Source: Nocardia cyriacigeorgica
GTDB taxonomy: Bacteria; Actinomycetota; Actinomycetes; Mycobacteriales; Mycobacteriaceae
Assembly (NCBI RefSeq): GCF_010858045.1
Contig: NZ_JAAGVC010000030.1
Location: 1 to 64,000, forward strand
DNA length: 64,000 nt
Reading direction: 5' to 3'
Shown here: positions 46,844-55,833 of the stretch, in pieces
How the letters are laid out: each line of letters begins with the position of its first letter
Position numbering within the stretch: position 1 is the stretch's first letter
The notes under the pieces: generated by a model
Seen by the model: only the letters and a program-made list of their open reading frames with translations
The model's database searches: none
What the model was told of the DNA's origin: nothing
Translations under genes and position numbers: made by a program

Positions 46844-47127
46844 CGCCGCCCTCCGAAGATCGTCCAGCGCGCGAAGGATGACCGTGGCGCGGCGCATTCG
46901 ACATCCGCGACGGCCATGACCCGATCCAGCGTTATGGCATCGATGTGGGCGGCCGACGGCATGATCACTATGTCGGCGCCGCAGGATCGGACCTGCTCGA
47001 CTAATCCCAGCCACGGCGAATCCGCCCAGTGCAACGGGTAGCCCAGTCGCCGCGCTACTCGGCGGATCTGTGCCGCATCCCAATCAGGCGTGGGTGAGGA
47101 CGGGTCGATCCAACCGAGCGCGAACAT
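46840..47127 (-). CDS. Small hypothetical protein
   Basis: A 95-residue protein, ATG 47127 preceded by AGGGAGA. It has alpha/beta character (IRRVARRLGYPLHW, VRSCGADIVIMPSAAHIDAI, DRVMAVADVECA) and is reminiscent of the fragmentary resolvase-like proteins of actinomycetes that lack the catalytic serine. No function can be assigned. It is coupled to the following 34-residue membrane peptide. The 218 bases upstream hold no gene seen. Confidence 0.6.
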   Translation of the reverse strand: MFALGWIDPSSPTPDWDAAQIRRVARRLGYPLHWADSPWLGLVEQVRSCGADIVIMPSAAHIDAITLDRVMAVADVECAAPRSSFARWTIFGGRR

Positions 47128-47345
47128 GGATGGTCTCCCTGGTGAGTCGTGGAGTCGGACCATCCGGTAGCGAGGCTTTCGACACCGGCCTATCGCGGCT
47201 GCCGAGGCTATGCGTCGGCCGGTGGTGGTCGCCGGCGTCACCCGCTACCGGATGCGACTTCAACTCTGCCGCGGCGTGCACCCGGCGGGAACGGTGTGCC
47301 GTGGGGGTGGTGTTCGCGCAACGTCCGTATTCGCCGGTCTACGGG

Positions 47346-47948
47346 CTAGGGACCGGTGAGCGGTATACGCGCCATCGTGTCCCATCGGTACCCGTGACCT
47401 CGCCGTTCGAGTGCCACCATGGCGACTTCTGAGACTGTCGCCTGCACCGGACCAACGCGGTGTACGTTCGCGTCGACGGCCGCAATGGCTTCGGCAGTCA
47501 ACCCCTCATAGATCGGGTAGGCGATTGTGACATGCGGGGCAGTGCGGGAATCCTTGATGGGCGCATCCGCAAGTATCGACGTTGTTGCCGCACGGAGGGC
47601 GTCACGTAGTTCGCGTATCTGTTCGCCGGGTGTGGCGAGGAATCCGATGGCCGCGCGAATATGTGCCAACCGCTCCAATGTCAGGACAAAAGGTTTCCAG
47701 AGCGCGCAGGCTTCTTCGGCTGCGGCGGCTATCCGCGCGCATTGCCGGGCGTTGCTAGCTGGGCCGCGCGAGATACGGTCCAGCGTGAGAGGCAGACCAT
47801 CAATCGGGGTCGCCGCGAAACGGTGCGGATCCAGCGCGCGTTGGACTTCTGTCGACGCCGCGTGCAGCTGCGTTGCGTGTTCAAAGGTGAGGAACCAATA
47901 GTGGCCGAGCGGGCCGTCCTGCCCTTCGCGAAATATCAGCTCACTCAC
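47346..47948 (-). CDS. 2'-5' RNA ligase-like (2H) protein
   Basis: A 200-residue protein of the 2H phosphoesterase/ligase fold. Active members carry two H-x-T/S motifs. The second is intact (APHVTIAYP). The first is expected in DGLPLTLDRI, where proline stands in place of histidine, so the enzyme may be inactive or altered. The GTG at 47948 is chosen as AGGTGG lies 5 bases before it; GTG 47957 is an alternative. It overlaps the end of the truncated XRE-type regulator, a pair often found together in Nocardia. Confidence 0.72.
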   Translation of the reverse strand: MSELIFREGQDGPLGHYWFLTFEHATQLHAASTEVQRALDPHRFAATPIDGLPLTLDRISRGPASNARQCARIAAAAEEACALWKPFVLTLERLAHIRAAIGFLATPGEQIRELRDALRAATTSILADAPIKDSRTAPHVTIAYPIYEGLTAEAIAAVDANVHRVGPVQATVSEVAMVALERRGHGYRWDTMARIPLTGP

Positions 47949-48794
47949 CTCGGCCACCTAGAGCTTGAGCGTCGAGCAGCATCGTCCGAATCTCACGCAG
48001 CTGTGGCGAATCGCCCCACCGGGCGGCAGCCTCGCCGACGAACTCCATACCGCGGCACCGAACCGGCGTCATGAACCCGCCCCTCGCGCAAGCGAATACC
48101 TCACCGATCATCGCCATTGCCGCATCGAAGTCTCCATCCGAACTCATCACCTGCGACCGCGCCATATCGAGCTGCACCAGTGCCCGGCCCCACGGCGACT
48201 GCTCGGCCGGCATCTCGCCCAACGCTATCCGGCCATAACGCTCGACCTCGCGCGGCATCGCCAATGACAGATAGGCGGTGGCGGCGTTACCTGCGAGCTG
48301 GGCGCTGCTGTAACCCGCGAGCGAAATGCTGGACCGCGGCGAAATCCCTGCCTCGCTGCGCGACTGAACCTCGTACGCCTGGTCGACCGCACGGCGAACG
48401 CCGTCGGCATCTCCGAGCTTTCCCTTCGCCCGCGCAACGCCGTTGACAGCCAATCGGATTCGCTGCGAATCTGCCGTCGCCTCGGCCAGGCCCGCCTCGG
48501 CGAATCGAAGCGCCTCCTCGTAACGCCCCGCGTAGTACTCACAGAAGCTCTGCATCCCACGTGCCCACGCCACCGGATTCGGATCTGCCGCGTAGCAGCC
48601 CAATTGGTAGGACTCGAGGCAGTAGGCCCGCCCTATCGGAGAGCTTCCTCGACCAGCCGCGATGTAGCCGAGCAACCCCGATGTCTGGCCGGCGATCGCG
48701 AACAGGCTGATTCGCTGGTGTGGATCGCCGCACTCATCGATCAACGACTCCAGCGATACCCGTTGCTTGCGCAGCCACGGCACGAGCTCGGTAA
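47941..48794 (-). pseudogene. XRE-type regulator, C-terminal TPR part only
   Basis: About 280 residues of helical TPR-like repeats (YCLESYQLGCYAADPNPVAW, GRYEEALRFAEAGLAEA, GNAATAYLSLAMPREVERYG, VGEAAARWGDSPQLREI). This is the C-terminal half of the XRE-family regulators widespread in actinomycetes. The N-terminal helix-turn-helix is missing: coding stops at about 48795, where Tn3 transposase sequence begins in the opposite strand. GTG 48783 gives a frame but lies inside the original protein. It cannot bind DNA in this form. Confidence 0.75.
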
Positions 48795-49551
48795 CTGCTG
48801 GCGCGCTATGCCACGATCGACGGCAAGGTCCGCTTCTACGACCAGCACGCCCTGGTGCCGTTGGACGGCGTGGTTCCGAAAGCCTGGCGTGAAGCTGTGG
48901 TCGACGACCGCGACCGGGTCGAGCGCATACCGTACGAGCTGTGCGTGCTGGTCGCGTTGCGTGACGCGCTGCGACGGCGCGAAATCTACGTCGAGGGCGG
49001 CAACCGGTGGCGCAACCCAGAAGACGACCTGCCGGGTGATTTCGAGCAGGCCCGCGAGGTCCATTACGCCGCGCTGCGTCAGCCGCTGGATGCGACCGAG
49101 TTCATCACCGATCTGCGCGCACGGATGACGGCCGGGCTGGAAGGGTTGGACAGGGCCCTGAACGAGGGGAGTACCGGCGGGGTGCGGATCACCAAACGCC
49201 GTGGCGAGCAGTGGATCTCGGTACCGAAGCTGGACAAACTGGTCGAACCGGAGAACCTGACCGCAATCAAGGACGAGGTAGCCCGCCGCTGGGGCACGAT
49301 CGACCTGCTCGACGTGTTGAAGGAAGCCGACTTCCTGACCGACTTCTCTACGGAGTTCGTGTCGGTGGCCTCGCGTGAGTCGATGGACCGCGACACGCTG
49401 CGGCGGCGGTTGCTGCTGGTGCTGTTCGCCGTTGGGCACCAACATGGGCATCAAGGCGATCGTGATTACCGGCGAGCACGAGGAGACCGAAGCCACGCTG
49501 CGGCATGTGCGGCGGCACTTCGTGACCCGCGACAACATGCGCATCTCCTAC
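48795..49551 (+). pseudogene. Tn3-family transposase fragment
   Basis: An internal piece of a Tn3-type TnpA: RYATIDGKVRFYDQHA, IPYELCVLVALRDALRRREI, VEGGNRWRNPEDDLP, and WGTIDLLDVLKEADFLTDF. A frameshift near 49430-49434 moves the reading to another frame, where GTNMGIKAI and ATLRHVRRHFVTRDNMR continue the catalytic domain until 49551. Both ends are missing and no terminal repeats were seen. It is therefore a dead remnant, and its left end has replaced the first part of the XRE-type gene. Confidence 0.85.
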
Positions 49552-49800
49552 GACATCTTGTCCTGGACCGACGAATGGTACGTGCGCGAGGCAGTCCAGG
49601 TAGCCGGTGCGTTTGTCCAGCCCGGCCCGGCGCATCTGTTCGGCCAAGGCGTTCTGGCGCCCCGACGCCGGTGTCGCGGACCCGCAACGGCCGATATCCA
49701 GCCGCAGCAGGTCGTCCCAGACGGTCGCGCCGAGAGCATAGCGCAGTGTCGGCGTCCATCTCGGGCATCGGCTCCGGATCCGACTGGCAAGCCCGACATA
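49552..49800 (-). pseudogene. Unidentified gene fragment
   Basis: Minus-strand coding-like sequence RYALGATVWDDLLRLDIGRC and LAEQMRRAGLDKRTGYLDCL in one frame, without start or stop of its own. It begins exactly where the transposase match ends. I do not recognise the family; probably debris of the same mobile region. Confidence 0.3.
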
Positions 49801-49808
49801 TGCAGAAG

Positions 49809-50453
49809 TCAGGACTTACTGCGTGCGAAAAGAATCGCTTGCTGAGCTTTCGCGTCCGGGTCGAGCAGCATCTGAGCCTCGACCATGAATCCGGCCTCGC
49901 GCAGCCAGGATGCCACCTGGTCAGGCTGCCGGCGGTGGACATGAACATTCATCGGGTGACCGCCATAGCCGTCCGTCTTCAACAACGACTCGTCGCCGAC
50001 GTGAAACAGCAGCTGCAGCGGTCCGCCGGGACGCAATGCTCGGCGGAAGTGCCCGAACACAGTCGGCACCTCGGCGTCAGGGATGTGGATCAACGACTGC
50101 CAGGCGAGCAGGCCTGCCACCGAAGCGTCGGGGAGGTCCAGGTCCGTCATCGAGCCAACCTCGAACCGCAGGCCGGGGTGGTCGCGCCGGGCCACGTCGA
50201 TCATCACCGGGGAGAGGTCGACACCGAAGGCGTCGACACCGAGCTCATGCAGGTGGGCGGTGACTTCGCCGGGGCCGCAGCCGACGTCCGCGACCGGCCC
50301 ACCGCCAGCGACCCGCACGCTGTCGGCGAACAACGCCAGAGCCGCGCGAAGGTACTGGTGTCCGGCGAGAGCGCCGCGCACTTGGTCGGCATAGCTGACC
50401 GCGACCGTGTCATAAGAGGTTCGGGTGTCGGCCAACCAGTCATTCGTGGTCAT
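49809..50453 (-). CDS. Class I SAM-dependent methyltransferase
   Basis: A 214-residue methyltransferase (MTTNDWLADTRTSYDTVAVS start) with motif I VADVGCGPGEVTAHLHELG, acidic residue in AFGVDLSPVM, and RALRPGGPLQLLFHVGDE. The order resembles small-molecule methyltransferases of the UbiE/methyltransferase-11 type. It may be cargo of the mobile region, as it lies between the transposase fragment and the recombinase. Substrate unknown. Confidence 0.85.
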   Translation of the reverse strand: MTTNDWLADTRTSYDTVAVSYADQVRGALAGHQYLRAALALFADSVRVAGGGPVADVGCGPGEVTAHLHELGVDAFGVDLSPVMIDVARRDHPGLRFEVGSMTDLDLPDASVAGLLAWQSLIHIPDAEVPTVFGHFRRALRPGGPLQLLFHVGDESLLKTDGYGGHPMNVHVHRRQPDQVASWLREAGFMVEAQMLLDPDAKAQQAILFARSKS

Positions 50454-50636
50454 GACCGGCACGATATTCCATGATCACGACCTCGTGGACGGCCGACGCA
50501 GAGAGAACCGATCATCGGCCCGCCGACCGGCCCTGAACTCCGCCGCGTTTCCGCGGACCGCAATGCAGGAGAGCACACCACGGCGCTGACCACCGAACAG
50601 CGCCGCCATAACAAGCCAGCATCCGTGCTGCGATAG

Positions 50637-50759
50637 TGTCGTCAAACGGTCCTTTGACGACACCCGCCGGGGGCGGCGTCCGGTCCGCGCGGATCGTGCG
50701 GAAACAGCACTCCCGATCCATTGCCGTCCGTTCCATATTGACGACAGGGTTTGACGACA
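50637..50759. repeat. res-like site: inverted repeat plus direct repeats of TTTGACGACA
   Basis: TGTCGTCAAA (50637-50646) and TTTGACGACA (50653-50662) form a perfect inverted repeat about a 6-base centre, 26 bp overall. Two more direct copies follow at 50737-50746 (ATTGACGACA) and 50750-50759, 13 bases apart. The set ends 51 bases before the serine recombinase start. The layout fits resolvase binding subsites. It occupies most of the 356-base space 50454-50809; nothing else is evident in it. Confidence 0.7.
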
Positions 50760-50809
50760 GATAGCGCGGTGAACGAAAGCGATCAGATCGGAGAGGGAAC
50801 ACCGCAGTC

Positions 50810-51559
50810 ATGGCCGAACTCGTCTACACGCGGGTCTCCACCGCCGAGCAGAGCACCGCGCGCCAGACCCACCTGCTCGCCGAGGCCGGTCTCGTCGACG
50901 GCGCGCACGGTGTGCGACTGTTCGCCGATCCGGCCACCTCATCCAAGATCCCCGCGCTGCACCGCGACGGCTTCCGCGAGCTCGCCCGATACGCGCGCCC
51001 CGGCGACCGGCTCACCGTGTCCGAGCTCTATCGGTTGTGCCGCGACCTGCAAAACGAACTCACCCGCGAGGGCCTGGCAGCCGCCCGCGCCAACGGCGCG
51101 ATATCGGGGCGCCGCCCCCAGGTCGCCACGAACGGGGACCTCGAACAAGTCCGCCGCCAATATCGAGAAGGCGCCAGCATCGCCGCCCTCGCCCGACAAC
51201 ACCGAGTCAGCCGCGTCGCGATCCGCACCGCACTCGCCGACCTGCTGCCCGACCGGCCCGAACAACCCGCCCCCACCGATATCGACGAACCCCGCCCGAT
51301 CCGAATCGAGATGCCGGGTAAGCTCGCCCACCACCTCACCGCCCACACCGCCGACCTCGGCGAAACCGAACGCCACGCCCTACGCGACGGCCGGCAGATA
51401 CGGCGAGGCCAGGGCTACAGCCTGCACGTCACCGCCCCACCACACATCCACCAGGCACTGCTGGCCGCCGCCGAACCCCTCGCACACAGCACCGCGGCCG
51501 CCGACCGCAAGGCATATCGGATCTACCGCGACCGCCTCGCCCAACAACCCCCGGCCTGA
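50810..51559 (+). CDS. Serine recombinase with shortened catalytic domain
   Basis: A 249-residue protein beginning like a resolvase: AELVYTRVSTAEQSTARQ with the nucleophile serine. VSELYRLCRDL is then followed at once by NELTREGLAAARANGAISGR, so about 50 residues usually lying between them (end of the catalytic fold and the start of helix E) are missing, in frame. A helix-turn-helix follows (IAALARQHRVSRVAIRTALA) and an unusual C-terminal 110 residues of unknown fold (HVTAPPHIHQALLAAAEPLA). Catalysis is doubtful, but DNA binding may persist. res-like repeats lie directly upstream. Confidence 0.8.
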   Translation: MAELVYTRVSTAEQSTARQTHLLAEAGLVDGAHGVRLFADPATSSKIPALHRDGFRELARYARPGDRLTVSELYRLCRDLQNELTREGLAAARANGAISGRRPQVATNGDLEQVRRQYREGASIAALARQHRVSRVAIRTALADLLPDRPEQPAPTDIDEPRPIRIEMPGKLAHHLTAHTADLGETERHALRDGRQIRRGQGYSLHVTAPPHIHQALLAAAEPLAHSTAAADRKAYRIYRDRLAQQPPA

Positions 51560-51603
51560 CCGGCACCCAGCGCGCGTAACCCGCCCTCTACCAGCGGGGT
51601 ACG

Positions 51604-51678
51604 CCATATCCGCCCGAAATTCGGCCGATACTACGGCGACCCCATATCCGTTGGTTTTTCGGCGGTTACTACCGGAAC
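51604..51678. repeat. Two imperfect 38-bp direct repeats
   Basis: Copies begin with CCATATCCG at 51604 and 51642 and share CGGC and CTAC at matching places. They lie in an AT-richer 220-base space after the recombinase gene. They might be protein-binding iterons or recombination sites; no function is established. Confidence 0.5.
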
Positions 51679-51779
51679 CCCTCCTAGGAAGTGGAACGGA
51701 TAGCTGGCGGAATGCTTGCGTCGAGCCGGAAAGAAGTGCTCGCGCTGCATACTTCACCGATAGAACCGAACCGCTTCGC

Positions 51780-53288
51780 TCAGGGCACGAGCCTGGCCAT
51801 CGCGGCATGCAGCAGCGACGGATTGGCTGCCGCTGCTTTCACTACCTGCCAGTCTTCGTCGTCGAGCAGTTCAACGATGATCGCCGGTGGCAGGGCACGG
51901 TGGCCGGCGGCCCATGGTCTGGCCTGGCGATCGGTGAGGCACGCGAGCAGAGCTGCGGCCGTCGCGTTGGAGTGGCGGGCGATCTCACGGAACGCCTTGC
52001 GTACCGGAGGCCGGTGTTGTGCCAGGTCCTCCAGCAGGGATGACGTGGTGTCAGGATTTGCTGCGACTTTCGCCATCACCCGGACACCGTGCGATGCGAC
52101 CATCGCCCGCAACTGGGCTTCGGACAGGCCTGGGTGCGGCGCGATGGACTCGAGCACCTTCGCATCCGGGTCGCGGGCGAGCGCGTCACGCAGCCCGGTC
52201 GGCAGATCGCGTCGCTGGGCGATGAGCATCCGCAGGGTCGAGTTCGGGGACGCGGCCAGTTCCTCGGCCTCGGCCGTCGAGGCTGAGCCGATACGCGGTA
52301 GCAGAGTCGAGCCGATCCGGGTGGCTTCGGCAAGGTGGGAGAGGACGTCGAGTGGCAGGCGCGGATGGTGGGCCAGTCGGCGCTGGACATCGTGGCCACG
52401 GTCGAAGGCCAGGGCACGGATCGTGCCTTCGTCGATGGCGGGATTGTCCGCGAGATGCGCGCGAACCCACGGGACAGAGTCCTCGGCGAGCCTCGCGTAG
52501 AGGTGCTGCGGCAGATCGGTGCGTGCTGCCAGTTCACAGCGAAGCAGTGTCGAGGAGTGGTCGGCGAAGCCCACCGCCGCGTCGACCGGTGTGGCCGGGT
52601 TCCGCAGGGCCAACTGCTGGATCTCGTGCACGGTGGATTCGTGGGAGCCGTCACAGGAAGCGCCCGGTGGCAGAGCACAGTCGGGTCGCGGGCAGTTCGG
52701 GTCGTGAACGAAAGGAATTGGCTCGCGGTCGCAGACCAGGCAGGAGCGTGCCGGCGGCAGCCCAACACCGGTCAGCAGCGCCGCCAGCGCGGCGGGCGGC
52801 GCGGCCTCGTTGGCCGCCACCGCGCGGCGGACCGAAGCATGGGGATGCGCCGCAAGCTCGGCGGCAACATCCGTTGTCGCCCACAGTGCAAGCTCCGCGA
52901 CGACCCTGACGTCGGGATCGCAGGCCAGCGTCTGCGTCACATCGCGCGGCAGACCAGGACAGGCCGCCAACTTCTCCCGGTTGTCCACTAACGGATCGGC
53001 TGCCAGTAGCCGTGCCCACTCCGGCCTGCCGGAGCCCGCCTCCAGCAGAGCGAGCGCGACACGCGGGTGAGCCAGCGGATCAACATCTTCGGCGGCGAAT
53101 CGACCAGCGCGAGCGAGCCGTACCGCGGCCCCCTCGAAGCGCGCGAGCGCGGCCACCTGTGTGCCGATCAGGTCCGGGCGGCAGGCCAGCACCTCGGCGA
53201 GGTCGGTGTCCGCAGCCGCGATGAGCCGATCGACCAGCTCCGATGGCAGCGCGGGGTTCTCGGCCAGCCCGTGGAGATCATGACGCAC
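51780..53288 (-). CDS. LRV/HEAT-like repeat protein with cysteine cluster
   Basis: A 502-residue all-helical repeat protein. Units of about 24 residues recur (LAENPALPSELVDRLIAAAD, LAACPGLPRDVTQTLACDPD, LAHHPRLPLDVLSHLAEAT, IAPHPGLSEAQLRAMVASHG), the pattern of leucine-rich-variant repeats. In the middle is a cysteine group, CLVC then CPRPDC and SCDG, which could hold zinc or an iron-sulfur cluster, as in the Azotobacter LRV protein. The partner is unknown. The start GTG 53288 follows AGGATCGGGCT; the frame upstream looks non-coding. The 335 bases to the next gene (53289-53623) contain no gene I can support. Confidence 0.7.
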   Translation of the reverse strand: MRHDLHGLAENPALPSELVDRLIAAADTDLAEVLACRPDLIGTQVAALARFEGAAVRLARAGRFAAEDVDPLAHPRVALALLEAGSGRPEWARLLAADPLVDNREKLAACPGLPRDVTQTLACDPDVRVVAELALWATTDVAAELAAHPHASVRRAVAANEAAPPAALAALLTGVGLPPARSCLVCDREPIPFVHDPNCPRPDCALPPGASCDGSHESTVHEIQQLALRNPATPVDAAVGFADHSSTLLRCELAARTDLPQHLYARLAEDSVPWVRAHLADNPAIDEGTIRALAFDRGHDVQRRLAHHPRLPLDVLSHLAEATRIGSTLLPRIGSASTAEAEELAASPNSTLRMLIAQRRDLPTGLRDALARDPDAKVLESIAPHPGLSEAQLRAMVASHGVRVMAKVAANPDTTSSLLEDLAQHRPPVRKAFREIARHSNATAAALLACLTDRQARPWAAGHRALPPAIIVELLDDEDWQVVKAAAANPSLLHAAMARLVP

Positions 53289-53623
53289 AGCCCGATCCTG
53301 CCCCAGCAGGCGATCGAACGGCCAGCGGATACGAGCAGCATGCCATAGGAATATGACCTCGGCCGTTCCGCTTCCCTGGTAACGAGACAACGCGCGCCGG
53401 TGGCCCTGGCGGTCCGGCCCGACCGTGGCGAAGGCTGAAGCAGAGGCACAAGGCAGGAGAGCGTCAATGTCCAAGTCCCGGTGGTAAGGGCGGCGGGAAG
53501 ATGACCGCCGCCGCGGCCGCTCGCATCCAGTCCGCATCAGCGAAGAATCCGAGCAGCAGTTCGGCGAAGTCAGGCTTCGCCTTCCTGCCACCGGACGCCG
53601 ACACATACGCCCATAAGCGGGAA

Positions 53624-54736
53624 TCAATCACACAGGGCGAGGCGGGTGAACGCTTCGAGTGCGGTATCGATGGGATGGGGTCGGCGGAGGGAGCCGGGGG
53701 TTTTCCAGCGCTGGAGGTTCACCATCACCGACATCTGGCGGGCGCCGTCGTCGCTGATCATCGATACCGCGCCGGCACCCCAGGCCGAGCCCTCGTGGCC
53801 CCAGAAGGTGCCGTGACCGGGGATGGTCGTTTTCTGTAAGCCCAGGCCGTAGTCGATGAGCTCGCCTTCGAAGGAGATGACCGGGACGGTGCGCCGCATC
53901 TGCGTCAGCGATTCCCGGCTGATGATCTCGCCGTCCGCAAGCAGGCGGTAGAAGCGGTTGAGGTCGGCGACGGTGGAGATGAGTGAAGCCGCGGGCCCGA
54001 CCCACGACATGTCGTACACGCTGTAGTCGCGGGGCGGGTCGATCATGCCGAACCATGCCTCGTAGTGCAGTGAATGCGGTCCGGTGAGGTACGGGCCGTC
54101 CGGCAGTTCGGTGTCGCGCAGTCCGGCCCGCTCGATGACGTCACGGGTGATGACTTTCTCGGCCGCGTCTCCGGTGACCGACTCCAGGAGTTGGCCCAGC
54201 AGCAGGTAATTGGTGTTCGAGTACACCCCCGGTGTGGCGCCGGGCTTCGCGGTCGCGGGTGCGGACACGCCCATCTCGATCAGCTCGGTCGGATGAAAAC
54301 GGGTGAACCGCTGCGTTTCCAGGCTCGCCGGTGTCGTTGCGGCCAGATCGGGGAATGCTGCCAGCGACGGGTAGGCGTGCGGGAGGTATTCGGCGAATCC
54401 GCTGGTGTGGTTGATCAGCATCCGGACCGTGATCGCCGAACCTCGTTCGCCGGGAACCAGCCGCGGCAGGTAATGGCCGATGGGTGTGTCCAGTCCGATC
54501 GCGCCTGCCTCGACCTGCCGCAGGACGGCGGCGGCGGTGAAGGTCTTGGTGAGGCTGCCGACGCGGTGACGCATGTCGGCGCTGACGGGGCGGCCGGTGG
54601 CCAGATCGGCGACGCCCGCGGCGCCCTGCCAGGTGTGCTCGCCGGCACGTACTTCCGCGAAAACTCCTGGCATACCTGCGTGATGCACTGCGTCCAGGGC
54701 GGTCTGGAGTGCGGCGGGCTCGAGGGTGTCGGTCAC
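53624..54736 (-). CDS. Serine hydrolase of the beta-lactamase/PBP family
   Basis: A 370-residue class C beta-lactamase-fold enzyme: RVGSLTKTFTAAAVLR carries the S-x-x-K nucleophile, GVYSNTNYLLLGQLLE the Y-x-N, and WGHEGSAWGAGAV replaces the K-T-G by H-x-G. No signal peptide is seen, so it is probably a cytoplasmic esterase or D-amino peptidase. The start GTG 54736 gives the usual N-terminus. It is 77 bases downstream of an AraC-type regulator gene on the same strand. Confidence 0.88.
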   Translation of the reverse strand: MTDTLEPAALQTALDAVHHAGMPGVFAEVRAGEHTWQGAAGVADLATGRPVSADMRHRVGSLTKTFTAAAVLRQVEAGAIGLDTPIGHYLPRLVPGERGSAITVRMLINHTSGFAEYLPHAYPSLAAFPDLAATTPASLETQRFTRFHPTELIEMGVSAPATAKPGATPGVYSNTNYLLLGQLLESVTGDAAEKVITRDVIERAGLRDTELPDGPYLTGPHSLHYEAWFGMIDPPRDYSVYDMSWVGPAASLISTVADLNRFYRLLADGEIISRESLTQMRRTVPVISFEGELIDYGLGLQKTTIPGHGTFWGHEGSAWGAGAVSMISDDGARQMSVMVNLQRWKTPGSLRRPHPIDTALEAFTRLALCD

Positions 54737-54813
54737 GGCGAAGGTCCTCTCGGTGTCGATGGGTGCGGATTCGAGCCGCGGCCGGTTCACCGACCGCGCC
54801 CGAGGCCCCACCA

Positions 54814-55680
54814 CTATCGACCGGCCCGCCCCGGCCGGTATTGGAAAAATTCTCCCCACGCCCGGTGCCGGTGCCGGGCGATCGGCGGCAGATAGTGCGT
54901 GGTCAGCGCGCCCGGTGTGCGGTCGGTGAAGATCGAGACGTCACGGCACAGATGGGCCTGATCGGCGTACCCGCACTCGGCGGCGACCTCGGCGGCAGGT
55001 CGTCCGGCCAGCAGCGCGTCGACCGCGCACCGGAATCGGACCAGCATCGCCGCCCGCTTGGGGGTGAGGCCGATCTGCGACTCGAATCGCGCCCCGAACC
55101 GTTTGTGGCTCCATCCGACGGACGCGGCGAGCTCACCGACGCGGACCTGTCCACCGGAGCCGATGATGCGATGCCAACCCGCCAGGATCTCCGGATCCGG
55201 GGTGCGCGCCGAGTTGTCCCATTGCGCCAGGAACGTTTTCGTCACCGCGAAACGCTCATCCCAGCTGCGGCAGGCGGCCAGTTGCGCACGCAGTCGCCGG
55301 GCACGCGGACCCCAGAGATCCTCCAGATCGACCGCGCCGCGGCCCAATTCGGCGACGAGACCGCCCCACAGCGCGTAGGCCTGGATCGGCGACACACGGA
55401 CCTCGACGCATTCGGCTCGTTCGCTGCGCACGCGCATCGCTTCGAGCGGCAGCCCGGCGAGGAAGCCGCCGACCTTGCGTCGCCCGAACGCGTCCTCGAC
55501 GACGGGGTCGGCGTCCCCGAACGGGATCACCAGGGTGACCGCCGCCGCCCCGGCCACCTGGAGATCCAATCCGGTGCCACCGACATCGCGGTAGCCGATG
55601 ATCGCGGCACCCGCGGGCGCGGCAGCGGCCGGGCCCGCGATATCCCAGGCCGGTGCGCCGTCGAGCTCCACAACGTCCAT
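54814..55680 (-). CDS. AraC-family transcriptional regulator
   Basis: A 288-residue regulator with an N-terminal sensing domain (VTLVIPFGDADPVVED, VEVRVSPIQAYALWGG) and two C-terminal helix-turn-helix motifs (VGELAASVGWSHKRFGARFE and AAEVAAECGYADQAHLCRDV). Homologues of this shape carry DUF6597-like N-terminal domains. It probably controls the downstream serine hydrolase. Confidence 0.88.
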   Translation of the reverse strand: MDVVELDGAPAWDIAGPAAAAPAGAAIIGYRDVGGTGLDLQVAGAAAVTLVIPFGDADPVVEDAFGRRKVGGFLAGLPLEAMRVRSERAECVEVRVSPIQAYALWGGLVAELGRGAVDLEDLWGPRARRLRAQLAACRSWDERFAVTKTFLAQWDNSARTPDPEILAGWHRIIGSGGQVRVGELAASVGWSHKRFGARFESQIGLTPKRAAMLVRFRCAVDALLAGRPAAEVAAECGYADQAHLCRDVSIFTDRTPGALTTHYLPPIARHRHRAWGEFFQYRPGRAGR

Positions 55681-55833
55681 TCCGCCAGATTACGGAGACC
55701 ACATACTCCAGGCCGCGCCGTGTGATCGATCGCCAACGGCGCCAATCACTGTCGAGGCCGGTCCGATCACTCGGCCGCGGCGTCTGCGCGCAGGTCGGGC
55801 GCGAACGCCGGCGCGGCTTCCCGGACCAGCCGC

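Noticed and set aside
50637-50662. Rho-independent terminator for the methyltransferase or neighbouring gene.
   Set aside because: It lies upstream of the methyltransferase start, has no T-run, and the same 10-mer recurs as direct repeats, which fits a recombinase site better.
53501-53839. A 112-codon plus-strand frame.
   Set aside because: More than half runs antisense to the serine hydrolase gene and it shows no motif or ribosome site.
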